DNA of 16,405 nucleotides. It comes from Bordetella parapertussis (GTDB lineage Bacteria > Pseudomonadota > Gammaproteobacteria > Burkholderiales > Burkholderiaceae). A model generated the notes under the pieces. The model saw only the letters and a list, made by a program, of their open reading frames with translations, made no database searches and was not told the DNA's origin. Positions within the stretch are counted from its first letter, which is position 1. Every line of letters begins with the position of its first letter. A program made the position numbers and the translations under genes. The DNA lies in the NCBI GenBank assembly GCA_945901665.1, contig CAMDLJ010000017.1:1-16405 (forward strand), written 5' to 3'. Shown piece after piece: positions 7,464 to 15,260 of the stretch.

Positions 7464-9072
7464 AGCCCACGTTGCCGTCGGCACTGCGGCGCAACACACG
7501 ACCCGGCAGGGCGCCCGTGTGCTGGGCCTGGTCAATCACCACCACCCCATTGACCAACACGGTGGTTCGCTGGCCTGCGGGATAGCGGTGTGGGTCTTGG
7601 TAGGTTGACAGGTCCAAAAAAACATCGGGTTCAAACATCGTCACGTCGGCGCACAGCCCGACGCGCAACAACCCCCGGTCGCGCAAACGCAGTGCGCGTG
7701 CCGTGGCACCGGTCATTTTGAAGATGGCGTGCGCCAAACTGGTGACTTGTTCGCGGTGCACATAGCGGCCCAAAACGCGGGGGAAAGTGCCGTAAAAACG
7801 CGGGTGGGGCATGCCTTGGTTGACCACGCCTTCGTGCGAGACACAATTGCCGTCCGACCCAATCAAGGCCGCAGGCGAGCGGATCAATTCGCGCACATCG
7901 TCCTCAGAAATCGAGGTGATCAATACCCGGGTGGCGCCACGGTCCTCGATCAAGTATTCACACAATGTGTCGACCGGGTCCATGCCCCTTTCCTGGGCCA
8001 GTCCCGCAATGGTTTTGCCAGCATGCTGGGGCTGGTGGGGTGTGATGGAGATGCGCACATCGTCCCAAGATGCAATGCGGCCCCAGTTGTTCAGTCCATC
8101 GCGCTCCACCTCATGTCGGATGCGCTCGCGGGTGCTGGCCTCGGCCAAGCGCTCCAGCATGGCTTGGACTCCGTCTGCTTGAACCCATTGGGGCAAGATG
8201 TTTTTCAGCGGGTTGCTGCCAGCGGTATAGGGGTAGGCGTCGCAATCGATGTCCATCCCTGCATCACGCGCCGCTTGCATTTGCGCCAATGCCTGGGCGG
8301 TTTGCCCCCAATTGTCCACGCCTGAACATTTGAAATGAACCACTTGCACATGGATGCGACAGGCGCTGGCGATGTCGATGGCCTCTTGCAGAGCGGCCAT
8401 CACACCATTGGATTCATCGCGCAAGTGGGTGAAATAGGCGCCATGGTGTTGCTCAACCAATTGCGCCAGTAGCAGCATTTCCGCGGGCTGGGCATAGGCA
8501 CCCGGCGCAGTGAACAAGCCACTGGACAAACCCAATGCCCCGGCTTGCAGGCCCTCTTGCAGCATGGCCAACATGTGGGTCATTTCAGCCTCGGTGGGTG
8601 CGCGCTGTGCCATGCCCATGGCCATCAAGCGCAAGGTGTTGTGGCCCACCAGCATGCCGGCATTCACCGATGTGGCGGGGAAGCTGTCCAGATACTCGCC
8701 AAACCCCATTTCTCGAAACGGCAACCATGGCGCGCTGGGGTTGAGGTAGTCGGCCAAGAGTTTGACTTTGTCTGGCAAGCACGGGGCCACCGAAAAGCCG
8801 CAGTGGCCAATGATTTCGGTGGTCACGCCTTGGCGCAGCTTGCTCTCGGCTTTGGGGTTGATCGGCAGGGTGAAATCGGAGTGGGTTTTGATATCAATGA
8901 ACCCCGGGGCCACCACCAATCCGCGGGCGTCGATCACCCGCTTGGCTGACAGACCCAGATTGTTCCCAATGGCCATCAAGCGGCCTTGGCTGATGGCCAC
9001 GTCGGCCAGTACCCCGGGCGAGCCGCTGCCGTCAAAAACGGTCCCGCCTTGAATCAATATGTCACAGTTCAT
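7438..9072 (-). CDS. N-acyl-D-amino-acid deacylase (D-aminoacylase) family protein
   Basis: 544 residues, near the family's usual length. Order of motifs: N-terminal sandwich (DILIQGGTVFDGSG), APGFIDIKTHSDFTLP at 55-70, GHCGFSVAP at 89-97 with Cys91, FTHLRDES with His216, VVHFKCSG with His246, and IGSDGNC with Asp407, followed by the C-terminal sandwich (GLLRVGLCADVTMFEPD). In characterised D-aminoacylases the two His of an HxH, this Cys, two later His and an Asp form the zinc site. Here the first His of HxH is Lys62, with His64 kept. I believe a subgroup of the family shares this Lys, but I cannot check. Expected chemistry is removal of an N-acyl (or N-carbamoyl-like) group from a D-amino-acid-type substrate in the cytoplasm. 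It follows the VOC gene by 16 bp, so the two are co-transcribed. Family sure, substrate unknown. Confidence 0.9.
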   Translation of the reverse strand: MNCDILIQGGTVFDGSGSPGVLADVAISQGRLMAIGNNLGLSAKRVIDARGLVVAPGFIDIKTHSDFTLPINPKAESKLRQGVTTEIIGHCGFSVAPCLPDKVKLLADYLNPSAPWLPFREMGFGEYLDSFPATSVNAGMLVGHNTLRLMAMGMAQRAPTEAEMTHMLAMLQEGLQAGALGLSSGLFTAPGAYAQPAEMLLLAQLVEQHHGAYFTHLRDESNGVMAALQEAIDIASACRIHVQVVHFKCSGVDNWGQTAQALAQMQAARDAGMDIDCDAYPYTAGSNPLKNILPQWVQADGVQAMLERLAEASTRERIRHEVERDGLNNWGRIASWDDVRISITPHQPQHAGKTIAGLAQERGMDPVDTLCEYLIEDRGATRVLITSISEDDVRELIRSPAALIGSDGNCVSHEGVVNQGMPHPRFYGTFPRVLGRYVHREQVTSLAHAIFKMTGATARALRLRDRGLLRVGLCADVTMFEPDVFLDLSTYQDPHRYPAGQRTTVLVNGVVVIDQAQHTGALPGRVLRRSADGNVGFNEPANSL

Positions 9073-9088
9073 TTTGATTTCAATTCAT

Positions 9089-10330
9089 TCAGTTCAAAGG
9101 GCCTAAAAAAACCTCACCCATGAAGCTGTCTTGCTGGGGTTCTATGTGTTCTGGCCAATCGGCGGGGTTTTGCGGCCATGCCCTTCTTTGCGCCGTCGGT
9201 CGGGGCAAGCCACTCCAGCCGATTTGTTCCATTTCCCAAAAAAGCTGCACCGCATTGCCATCGGGGTCTTGCAGCCATACATGGTGGCCCATGCCGGGTG
9301 ACAGTGCTGGCGGCATGTTGACGGGCTGGTAGCCGGCATGGCTCATGAAGGTCACCGCTGCACGCAACTGGGCATAGCTGCCCAGCTGAACACCAAAGCC
9401 CAGCAGGCTGCGTGAATGCTGGATGCCCAATGGAAGGCGCAAAGCTTCTGGGTATATGGCCAGTGCGTGGTGCTCGGTATGGGTGCGCAAAAAATAACAG
9501 GTGTGGCCCAACACATCGGCTTGCTCGATCAGGCCCAAGCCCAGGCCATGGGTGTAAAACTGCAGCACGGCCTGGATATCGCGCACAAACAAGCGCACCG
9601 GACCCACCTTGGTGATTTTGAAGGGACGCGGCAGCAAAATGCCACCCACATCAAAAGTTTCTTTCCAGGCGTCTTTGCGCCGATAGCCGCTGGACAAATC
9701 CACGCCTTGCGCCATGGCTTGATTGACCTCTGCAAGCTCGGACCGATGGGGCAGTTCGGGCGGTTGTGTGTAGCGAATGCCATGCATGGCCATGGGTTTG
9801 GAATGCCCGGACCAGCCAATTTGCTCGATGCCGTAATACAGCTCGTTGATGTGCCCCTCAGGGTCCACAGGGTAAATGTGCCAATTCGATCCGGGGGTGT
9901 CGCGCCCTGAGCGCAGCACGCGTGAATTCAAGGATTCAAACCAAGCCAAGCCATGCGCCACTTCGCGCAACGATGAAACCTGCCAAGTCAATTGGTTCAG
10001 GTTGAGGTTCGGGTGGGCTTGGTAATGGGGGTTGCTGGCATGCATTGCCGCTTGTGGAAAAAGCACAAACGAATGGTGGTCGGTGCCATGGCGCATGAAA
10101 TAGCCCAAGCTGGGTCCCACTTGCGCCTTCAGCGCTTCAGGCACTCGGGGACCAAAGTCAAGCTCATCTGAAATTTCAAAACCGAGCAATCGACCATAAA
10201 AATCCATGGAACGGGCCACAGACTCGACATTGATGCCAAAGTGCCCCAAACGGCGCACTTGAAAAGGCCTGGGCAAGCGCACGCCGTCAACCATGTGGGA
10301 TGTTGGATTTTGAGGGGCCATATATTCCAT
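9089..10330 (-). CDS. Tandem VOC protein, extradiol dioxygenase-like
   Basis: 413 residues made of two homologous VOC modules (about 20-173 and 233-372). Both begin with LPRPF and end with EQIGWSG, so one copy arose by duplication. Module 1 keeps the H-H-E metal triad of the superfamily: His30 (RRLGHFGINV), His85 or 86 (TDHHSF) and Glu163 (GHINELYY). Module 2 has Pro244 and Gln362 at the aligned positions and keeps only the middle HH (287-288). In classical type I extradiol dioxygenases the C-terminal module is catalytic, so the arrangement here is reversed. Possible roles are ring cleavage of a catechol-like diol or another VOC reaction such as isomerisation. The start could be ATG 10330 or ATG 10321; the latter has GGA closer upstream. 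It is first gene of a minus-strand pair with the D-aminoacylase. Confidence 0.85.
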   Translation of the reverse strand: MEYMAPQNPTSHMVDGVRLPRPFQVRRLGHFGINVESVARSMDFYGRLLGFEISDELDFGPRVPEALKAQVGPSLGYFMRHGTDHHSFVLFPQAAMHASNPHYQAHPNLNLNQLTWQVSSLREVAHGLAWFESLNSRVLRSGRDTPGSNWHIYPVDPEGHINELYYGIEQIGWSGHSKPMAMHGIRYTQPPELPHRSELAEVNQAMAQGVDLSSGYRRKDAWKETFDVGGILLPRPFKITKVGPVRLFVRDIQAVLQFYTHGLGLGLIEQADVLGHTCYFLRTHTEHHALAIYPEALRLPLGIQHSRSLLGFGVQLGSYAQLRAAVTFMSHAGYQPVNMPPALSPGMGHHVWLQDPDGNAVQLFWEMEQIGWSGLPRPTAQRRAWPQNPADWPEHIEPQQDSFMGEVFLGPLN

Positions 10331-10412
10331 TCTGACAAGGGTGAACCCGTCTGTGCCAACGGGGTGGCGATGCTTTATCCTACAGCCTCAATTTTTATTC
10401 TTCCAAGGCACC
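10331..10412. other. Divergent promoter gap between VOC and DapA-like genes
   Basis: 82 bp separate the two start codons, so both operons must be driven from here. It lies centrally in the catabolic cluster and is the natural place to look for a shared operator. I see no long inverted repeat. AAGG lies 4 bases before ATG 10413 as the ribosome site of the DapA-like gene. Confidence 0.5.
10377..10406 (-). promoter_or_regulatory. Possible promoter for the VOC/D-aminoacylase operon
   Basis: On the minus strand TTGGAA (10406-10401) and TAGGAT (10382-10377) lie 18 bases apart, each matching the sigma-70 consensus at 4 of 6 positions. Transcription would start about 40 bases before ATG 10330. The evidence is weak and rests on position as much as on sequence. 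Confidence 0.2.
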
Positions 10413-11348
10413 ATGAATAAAGCACAACGTTTTCATCCCCACGGCGTGATCCCTGCCGTGCTACTCCCTTTTTTTGATGATCTTTCCATCGATGAGGTGA
10501 GTTACCGCGCGCACCTGCGGGACGTGGCCAGCGTGCCAGGCATCAGCGCCATCACCGTCAACGCCCATTCCACCGAAGCCGCCTCTTGCACATTTGAAGA
10601 GCAGGTCCGGGTGTTGGCCATCACCAAAGATGAAATTGGCGCCAAATTGCCCATCGTCAACGGCATCTACACCGACAGCAGCATGGAAGCCCAACGCTTG
10701 GCCAAAATGGCCCATGACGGCGGCGCAGATGCCCTGCTGGTGTTCCCATCGGGCATTTACACCTTTGGCCAGCGACCGGAAATGGCGATCGAGCATTTCA
10801 AGCGCATTGCCGATGTGACCGATTTGCCCCTGATCGCTTTTCAGTACAACCCGGCTGGCGGTCAAGGTTACCCCTTGCCCACATTGCTGCGCATGATCGA
10901 AGCCGTGCCCACGATTGCGGCCATCAAAGACTGGTGTGGCAATGCGCAATTGGCCGATCGGCAAATCCGTGCTTTGCAAACCCGTCAACCGCCGGTGAAT
11001 GTGCTCAGCACCCACAGTGCCTGGTTGTTCAGCTCCTTGGTTTTGGGTTGTAACGGGCTTTTGTCGGGCAGCGGATCTGTCATTGCCGACTTGCAGGCAC
11101 AACTTTTCCAAGCTGTGCAAAACAAAGACTTGGGCCTGGCCCAACAAATTCACAACCGCATCTACCACACCGCCGAGGTTTTTTACACAGAACCTTTTGT
11201 GGACATGCACAACCGCATGAAAGAGGCCTTGGTGTTGCTGGGCAAGTTGCCACGTGCGGTGGTGCGCCCGCCGTTGGTGAAAATTCAGCCCGATGAGATT
11301 GAGCGAATTCGCCAAGCCTTGATCGCGGCGGGGTTGCTCAAGGCCTGA
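10413..11348 (+). CDS. DapA/DHDPS-family aldolase or hydratase-aldolase
   Basis: 311 residues from ATG 10413, chosen for the AAGG site 4 bases upstream and because the DapA fold begins at HPHGVIPAVLLPF; an in-frame GTG at 10341 would add 24 atypical residues. The Schiff-base lysine is Lys172 (AAIKDWCGN) and the catalytic tyrosine is Tyr145 (QYNPAGG). The usual GTTGE carboxylate-binding motif reads AHSTE (51-55), keeping only the Glu and one hydroxyl, so dihydrodipicolinate synthesis is unlikely. Other members of this superfamily cleave or form C-C bonds of 2-oxo acids, or are hydratase-aldolases in aromatic ring degradation; the divergent extradiol-like VOC gene makes the latter worth testing. 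It is first gene of the rightward operon. Superfamily sure, reaction open. Confidence 0.9.
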   Translation: MNKAQRFHPHGVIPAVLLPFFDDLSIDEVSYRAHLRDVASVPGISAITVNAHSTEAASCTFEEQVRVLAITKDEIGAKLPIVNGIYTDSSMEAQRLAKMAHDGGADALLVFPSGIYTFGQRPEMAIEHFKRIADVTDLPLIAFQYNPAGGQGYPLPTLLRMIEAVPTIAAIKDWCGNAQLADRQIRALQTRQPPVNVLSTHSAWLFSSLVLGCNGLLSGSGSVIADLQAQLFQAVQNKDLGLAQQIHNRIYHTAEVFYTEPFVDMHNRMKEALVLLGKLPRAVVRPPLVKIQPDEIERIRQALIAAGLLKA

Positions 11349-11546
11349 GTCGGCACATTTTTAACCCATGTTTCAACTCAAGGCCAAGCCATGAAGCCAT
11401 CTGTGTACTGCCCGTCTTGGGGGTATCAGGGTGCGCCCGTTTGGCGCGTGGCAGCCGATGGCGCTTGCATTTGAGATGTACCGCTTTGCGGCCACAGCAC
11501 TGCCCAAGTGAGGCCAAGTGATTGACCGAAGAAAGACTGAGCGACG
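11349..11546 (+). other. 198-bp gap within the operon, no convincing gene
   Basis: The gap separates the DapA-like and LDH2-family genes. It holds a 27-codon frame at 11391-11474 (MKPSVYCPSWGYQG...) with AAGG upstream, and an overlapping 38-codon stop-to-stop frame ending at a TGA near 11514-11516. Neither resembles a family I know. Two 8-bp direct repeats (CCAAGTGA near the 3' end, AAGCCAT near the small ORF) are visible. No hairpin with a T-run, so no terminator, and the operon may continue through it. It could be a leader peptide region, a gene remnant or simply spacer. Confidence 0.5.
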
Positions 11547-12590
11547 ATGAGCAACACCACCCTGGTTCAGGCTGAGCACCTGGAAAATTTTGTCCATGCA
11601 CTTTTTGTGCATGCAGGCATGGCCAACGAGCCCGCTCGCAGCGTGGCCAAAGCCTTGCTGTGGGCCGAACTGCGGGGCATTGATACGCATGGCGTTGGCC
11701 GCGTGGGTTTTTACTTGAACTTCATTCACAAAGGCGTGATCAACACGCAACCCGAGTGGCAAGTTTTGCACGATACCCCTGCGGTGCATGTGTTCGATGC
11801 GAACGCCAGTGCCGGCGCGGTGGCCATGTCGCATGCGGTGGCGCAAGCCACCCTCAAAGCCCGCGCAATGGGTTTGGGCTTGGTGATGGTGCGCGGCACC
11901 ACCCACACCGGTGCCTTGGGCTGCTTTACCCAAGCCTTGGCCAAACAGGGCATGGTGGGCGTGGCGTTTGCGGCCTCGTTGCCCTTGATGGCTTACCACG
12001 GTGCCAGCGCGGCAGGGGTGTCGACAGCGCCTTTGTCCATCGCCGTCCCAGGCCCAGATGATGAGCCCATCATTTTGGACATGGCGTCGGGTGCCATGTC
12101 CATGGGGCAGCTGCGCTTGGCCAAGCAAAACCAAACACCATTGCCTGAGGGATTGGCTTTAGACGCCCAAGGTCAACCCACCACAGACCCGCAACAGGCC
12201 ACCATCCCCTTGCCCATGGCCGGCCCCAAAGGATCGGGTCTGGCCCTGATGTTTGAGTTGATGTGCAGCTTGGTGGTGGGCAACCCCATCATCTCCAATT
12301 ACTTCAGCGACAAACCAGCAGCCCGAAAGCATCGACAAAATGCATGGCTGCTTGCGGTGGATGTTGGCCGTTTCTCGTCCGTCGTCGATTACCAGCAAGA
12401 GGTGGCTCGAATCGTGGCCACACTGCGCGGTCTCGCGCCCAGCGATGCCAGCCAAGCGATTCGAATGCCTGGTGAGCGTGGCCAACAATGCCATGCCCAG
12501 CGCATGATGGGTGGCATTCCCTTGTCGGCTGCGGTTGTCAAAGAGTTGAGTGCTTGCCCCCGGCCAGAGGGCATGGCCTTGCCTTGGTAG
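11547..12590 (+). CDS. LDH2/MDH2-family NAD(P)-dependent oxidoreductase
   Basis: 347 residues, standard length for the malate/L-lactate dehydrogenase (YiaK/AllD/DpkA-like) family. N-terminal helical region with ELRGIDTHGV (41-50), then VRGTTHTGALGCF with His120 at the position of the catalytic His in NHFGxxG, STAPLSIAVPG (159-169) and PIILDMASGAMSMGQL, and the nucleotide-site segment MAGPKGSGLALMFE (224-237). The family reduces 2-oxo acids or cyclic imino acids, or oxidises 2-hydroxy acids such as ureidoglycolate. The Phe after the catalytic His is Thr121 here, and the usual Asn before it is Thr, so substrate contacts differ. In an operon with a 2-oxo-acid type aldolase homologue, interconversion of a 2-hydroxy and 2-oxo acid is plausible. 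Cytoplasmic; ribosome site weak. Confidence 0.88.
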   Translation: MSNTTLVQAEHLENFVHALFVHAGMANEPARSVAKALLWAELRGIDTHGVGRVGFYLNFIHKGVINTQPEWQVLHDTPAVHVFDANASAGAVAMSHAVAQATLKARAMGLGLVMVRGTTHTGALGCFTQALAKQGMVGVAFAASLPLMAYHGASAAGVSTAPLSIAVPGPDDEPIILDMASGAMSMGQLRLAKQNQTPLPEGLALDAQGQPTTDPQQATIPLPMAGPKGSGLALMFELMCSLVVGNPIISNYFSDKPAARKHRQNAWLLAVDVGRFSSVVDYQQEVARIVATLRGLAPSDASQAIRMPGERGQQCHAQRMMGGIPLSAAVVKELSACPRPEGMALPW

Positions 12591-12700
12591 CGGGTTGGTT
12601 CTTTCAAAGCTGTCGCGCACTGGGCAGCCACTGCGCCAATAATCCCCCATACTCTGCCGCAGTTTGATGCGGCGTGGCCAAAAGGTTGTGGCGTCAATAC

Positions 12701-12705
12701 AGGAG
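12701..12705 (+). promoter_or_regulatory. Ribosome binding site deciding the first SDR start
   Basis: AGGAG with 5 bases before ATG 12711. It overlaps an in-frame GTG at 12705, which therefore is unlikely to be the start. Confidence 0.65.
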
Positions 12706-12710
12706 TGCTC

Positions 12711-13493
12711 ATGTCGAATGGTTCGGTCTTGGACCGCTTTTCCCTTCACGGCAAAACAGCTTTGGTCACAGGTGCCGGTCAGGGCATTGGCCGAGCAATT
12801 GCCCAAACCCTGGCCAATGCAGGTGCCATGGTCGGTTGTTTGGATCGCAATGCCCAAAGCTTGGAAGAAACAGTTGATTTAATTCAACAAGACAAAGGCA
12901 TGGCCCTTGCGCTGGTGGCCGATGTGTCATCGCAAGAACAAACCCAAGCAGCGGTAGACAAGTTGAGTGCGCGTTCAAATGCATTGCACATCTTGATCAA
13001 TGGGGCCGCCGCCGCGGACCCCAGTGGAACGGTGGTGGACTATTCACTGGCCGACTGGAACCAAGCGATTGCAGTCAACTTGACGGGCGCTTTTTTGATG
13101 AGCAAAGCAGCCATTCCGGTCATGGTGCGCAGTGGCGGTGGCTCGGTGGTGCTGGTCGCTTCGCAGTTGGGCCATGTCGGGTCGCCACGCCGTGCGGTGT
13201 ATTGCGCGATCAAAGGGGGGTTGTTGAATCTGGCGCGGGCCATGGCCATAGACCATGCGCCTGACCGCATCCGCGTCAACACCTTGTCGCCGGGTGCGAT
13301 TGAGACGGATCGGATGCTGATCCGCTTTGGCACCATGGAAGCGGCACGAGAAATGCTGGCGCCCAAGCACCTGAGTGGTCGATTGGGAACGGTCGACGAA
13401 ATTGCCATGGCCGCGCTGTACCTGGCCAGCGATGCATCGTCGTTCATGACCGGCGCCGATATGCTGGTTGACGGTGGATACACCGCCCACTGA
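12711..13493 (+). CDS. Short-chain dehydrogenase/reductase (classical SDR), first of two
   Basis: 260 residues. Cofactor motif TGAGQGIG at 20-27, Asp45 at the end of the second strand (CLDRN), which favours NAD(H) over NADP(H), and DVSS at 71-74. The catalytic tetrad is complete: Asn123 (VNLTGAF), Ser151 (LVASQLG), Tyr164 and Lys168 (YCAIK). The structural NNAG motif is changed to NGAA. The C-terminal ALYLASDASSFMTGADMLVDGG is typical. The enzyme should oxidise a secondary alcohol or reduce a ketone in the cytoplasm. It starts 120 bp after the LDH2-family gene and is followed 15 bp later by a second SDR, so the two are translated from one message. Family sure, substrate unknown. Confidence 0.92.
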   Translation: MSNGSVLDRFSLHGKTALVTGAGQGIGRAIAQTLANAGAMVGCLDRNAQSLEETVDLIQQDKGMALALVADVSSQEQTQAAVDKLSARSNALHILINGAAAADPSGTVVDYSLADWNQAIAVNLTGAFLMSKAAIPVMVRSGGGSVVLVASQLGHVGSPRRAVYCAIKGGLLNLARAMAIDHAPDRIRVNTLSPGAIETDRMLIRFGTMEAAREMLAPKHLSGRLGTVDEIAMAALYLASDASSFMTGADMLVDGGYTAH

Positions 13494-13508
13494 ACCTGAA
13501 AGCCAAGG

Positions 13509-14264
13509 ATGAAGGTCAACTACGATTTTTCTGGGCGTGTGGTGTTGATTGCTGGCGCGGGGTCGGGCATTGGATTGGCCATGACGCACGCCTGTTTGGC
13601 GGCTGGTGCCACGGTATTGGCCAGTGATGTGCGGGTGACCGCCTTGTCCGCACTGCAGCACCCCAAGTGCCATATGGCACCCTTGGATATCACCGATTCT
13701 GATGCCGTTAATCGATACGTGGCGCAGCAATGCGTGCTGCACCAGTGCATCGATGCAGCGGTATTGGCCAGTGGCATTCAACAACGCATCGAGGTAGAGG
13801 CCATGACAGATGCTGATTGGCGCAGGCATCTGGATGTGAATTTGACTGGCATTTTCTACCTGGTGCGTGCACTGTTCCCCGTGATGAAGCGCCAGCGCAG
13901 CGGTGCCATGGTGGTCTTTACCTCTGGTCTGGCCACGCAAGGTTGGCCGGGTGCCACGGCCTATGGTGCGTCCAAGGCCGGCTTGATTGCCTTGGTGAAG
14001 TCGGCAGCACAAGAATTGAAAGAGCACGGTGTGCGCATCAATGCTGTGTCCCCCGGCATCATGAACACCCCCTTGTTTCAAGACAGTGCCTCGCCAGAAG
14101 AGGTGGCCATGTACCAGCGAACATTGGGTGTGTCAGAGCCCGAAGAAGTCACGCCGATGTTGATGCATTTGATCTCTGATGGCGCTGCGACCATCAGTGG
14201 CAATGTGCTGGAGCGACGCTTGATCCCCAAAACCCAACACGAACCACCGGAGTTGTTGAAATGA
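13509..14264 (+). CDS. Short-chain dehydrogenase/reductase (classical SDR), second of two
   Basis: 251 residues. Cofactor motif AGAGSGIG at 15-22, Asp40 (ASDVR) again suggesting NAD(H), DITD at 60-63, and a complete tetrad: Asn111 (VNLTGIF), Ser139 (FTSGLA), Tyr152 and Lys156 (YGASK). The NNAG motif reads LASG. The C-terminus is unusual: the common TG..l.VDGG ending is replaced by SGNVLERRLIPKTQ and a polar tail, so the last strand and tetramer contact may differ. It is clearly not a copy of the preceding SDR, which argues for two separate oxidation or reduction steps. Its stop overlaps the next gene's start by 4 bases (ATGA). The ribosome site is poor (AAGG directly abutting the ATG), consistent with translational coupling to the preceding gene 15 bp away. 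Confidence 0.92.
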   Translation: MKVNYDFSGRVVLIAGAGSGIGLAMTHACLAAGATVLASDVRVTALSALQHPKCHMAPLDITDSDAVNRYVAQQCVLHQCIDAAVLASGIQQRIEVEAMTDADWRRHLDVNLTGIFYLVRALFPVMKRQRSGAMVVFTSGLATQGWPGATAYGASKAGLIALVKSAAQELKEHGVRINAVSPGIMNTPLFQDSASPEEVAMYQRTLGVSEPEEVTPMLMHLISDGAATISGNVLERRLIPKTQHEPPELLK

Positions 14265-15244
14265 AGTCTTACTGGATGGAAGGCCGCGAAGGCCAATTGC
14301 ACATTGACATGCGGGATGTGGATATGCCCAAGGTGGCTGCGGGGCAGTTGTTGGTGAAGATCCATGCCGCCGGATTGAATCGGGGCGAATTCATCCTCGG
14401 GCCCGGCCCCCATGGGGGTCTACCACAGGCCAAAGCCATTGGCATGGAGGCTGCGGGTGAGGTGGTGGCCATTGGCGAAGGTGTGACCGGTTTTGCTGTC
14501 GGACAGCGCGTGATGGGGCGTTGCCCAGGTGGATTTGCCCAGTTTGGGCTCATGTCGCCCCTGGAGACCATGCCCATGCCCGAATCTTTTGATTGGGCGC
14601 AGGCGGCTTCTGTCCCTGTCACCTTCATGGTGGCTCACGACATGTTGGTGGCGCAGGGGCAGTTGAAGGCCGGTGAGTGGCTGATGGTCAATGGGGTTTC
14701 ATCTGGCGTTGGGACGGCTTGCGTGCAACTGGCCCACATGCTGGGTGCGCAAACCATTGGCACCTCGGGCAGTGCTGAAAAACTGCAAAAGCTCAAGGCC
14801 CATGGTCTGACCGAAGGCATTGCCACGCGCCAACCCGATTTTTTTGAGCGCACCCAAGAAATCACCGGCGGGAAAGGTGTGAACTTGATCGTCAACACCG
14901 TGGGCGGCAGTGTGCTGGCCGAGGAATTGCGCTGTCTGGCTTATCAAGGGCGGTTGGCCATCGTGGGATATGTCGACGGTTGTTTGCAAGCACCTTTGAA
15001 TTTGGATACCTTGCATGCGCAGCGCTTGCGCATTTTCGGTGTCTCTAACCGCCATCGCACCCCGGCCGAGCGACAAGCTGGCGTGGCAGATTTTGTGGCC
15101 CATTACCTGCCCCGGTTTGCACAAACAGATACGCGGCCCTTGGTCGACCGGGTTTTTCCGTTCGATCAACTGCCCCAGGCCAAAGCGTATATGCAGTCCG
15201 ATCAACAACTGGGCAAGATTGTGCTGTCTGTCCATCACCCTTGA
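14261..15244 (+). CDS. Zinc-free MDR-family NAD(P)H:quinone oxidoreductase-like protein
   Basis: 327 residues. It has the medium-chain dehydrogenase layout: GroES-like N-terminal domain (AAGLNRGEFILGPG, then GMEAAGEVVAIGEGV at 61-75, VGQRVMGRCPGGFAQ) and a Rossmann domain with NGVSSGVGTA at 144-153 in place of the usual GAxGGVG. The zinc-binding GHE is GME and there is no structural-zinc cysteine cluster, so this is a quinone-oxidoreductase/zeta-crystallin or enoyl-reductase type rather than an alcohol dehydrogenase. The segment HAQRLRIFGVSNRHRTPAER is typical of the group. A likely reaction is NADPH-dependent reduction of an activated double bond or quinone. Its ATG overlaps the SDR stop as ATGA, so expression is coupled. 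Confidence 0.88.
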   Translation: MKSYWMEGREGQLHIDMRDVDMPKVAAGQLLVKIHAAGLNRGEFILGPGPHGGLPQAKAIGMEAAGEVVAIGEGVTGFAVGQRVMGRCPGGFAQFGLMSPLETMPMPESFDWAQAASVPVTFMVAHDMLVAQGQLKAGEWLMVNGVSSGVGTACVQLAHMLGAQTIGTSGSAEKLQKLKAHGLTEGIATRQPDFFERTQEITGGKGVNLIVNTVGGSVLAEELRCLAYQGRLAIVGYVDGCLQAPLNLDTLHAQRLRIFGVSNRHRTPAERQAGVADFVAHYLPRFAQTDTRPLVDRVFPFDQLPQAKAYMQSDQQLGKIVLSVHHP

Positions 15245-15260
15245 ACTCAGAAAGCGATTG

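Noticed and set aside
10341..10412. N-terminal extension of the DapA-like protein from GTG 10341
   Set aside because: No ribosome site, residues unlike the family, and it would run through the divergent promoter gap.
10461..11315. 284-codon open frame on the minus strand inside the DapA-like gene
   Set aside because: Antisense to a clear DapA-family gene, low-complexity composition, no motif.
11373..12134. 253-codon open frame on the minus strand over the LDH2 gene and the preceding gap
   Set aside because: Mostly antisense to the LDH2-family gene and very rich in His and Gly; no domain seen.
12591..12710. Terminator or small gene between the LDH2 and first SDR genes
   Set aside because: No hairpin with T-run and no credible frame; the 120 bp may hold an internal promoter but I see no clear boxes.
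13044..14081. 345-codon open frame on the minus strand across the two SDR genes
   Set aside because: The translation is His/Gln/Arg-rich with no recognisable motif, and lies opposite two genes with complete SDR signatures; a shadow frame of biased codon use.
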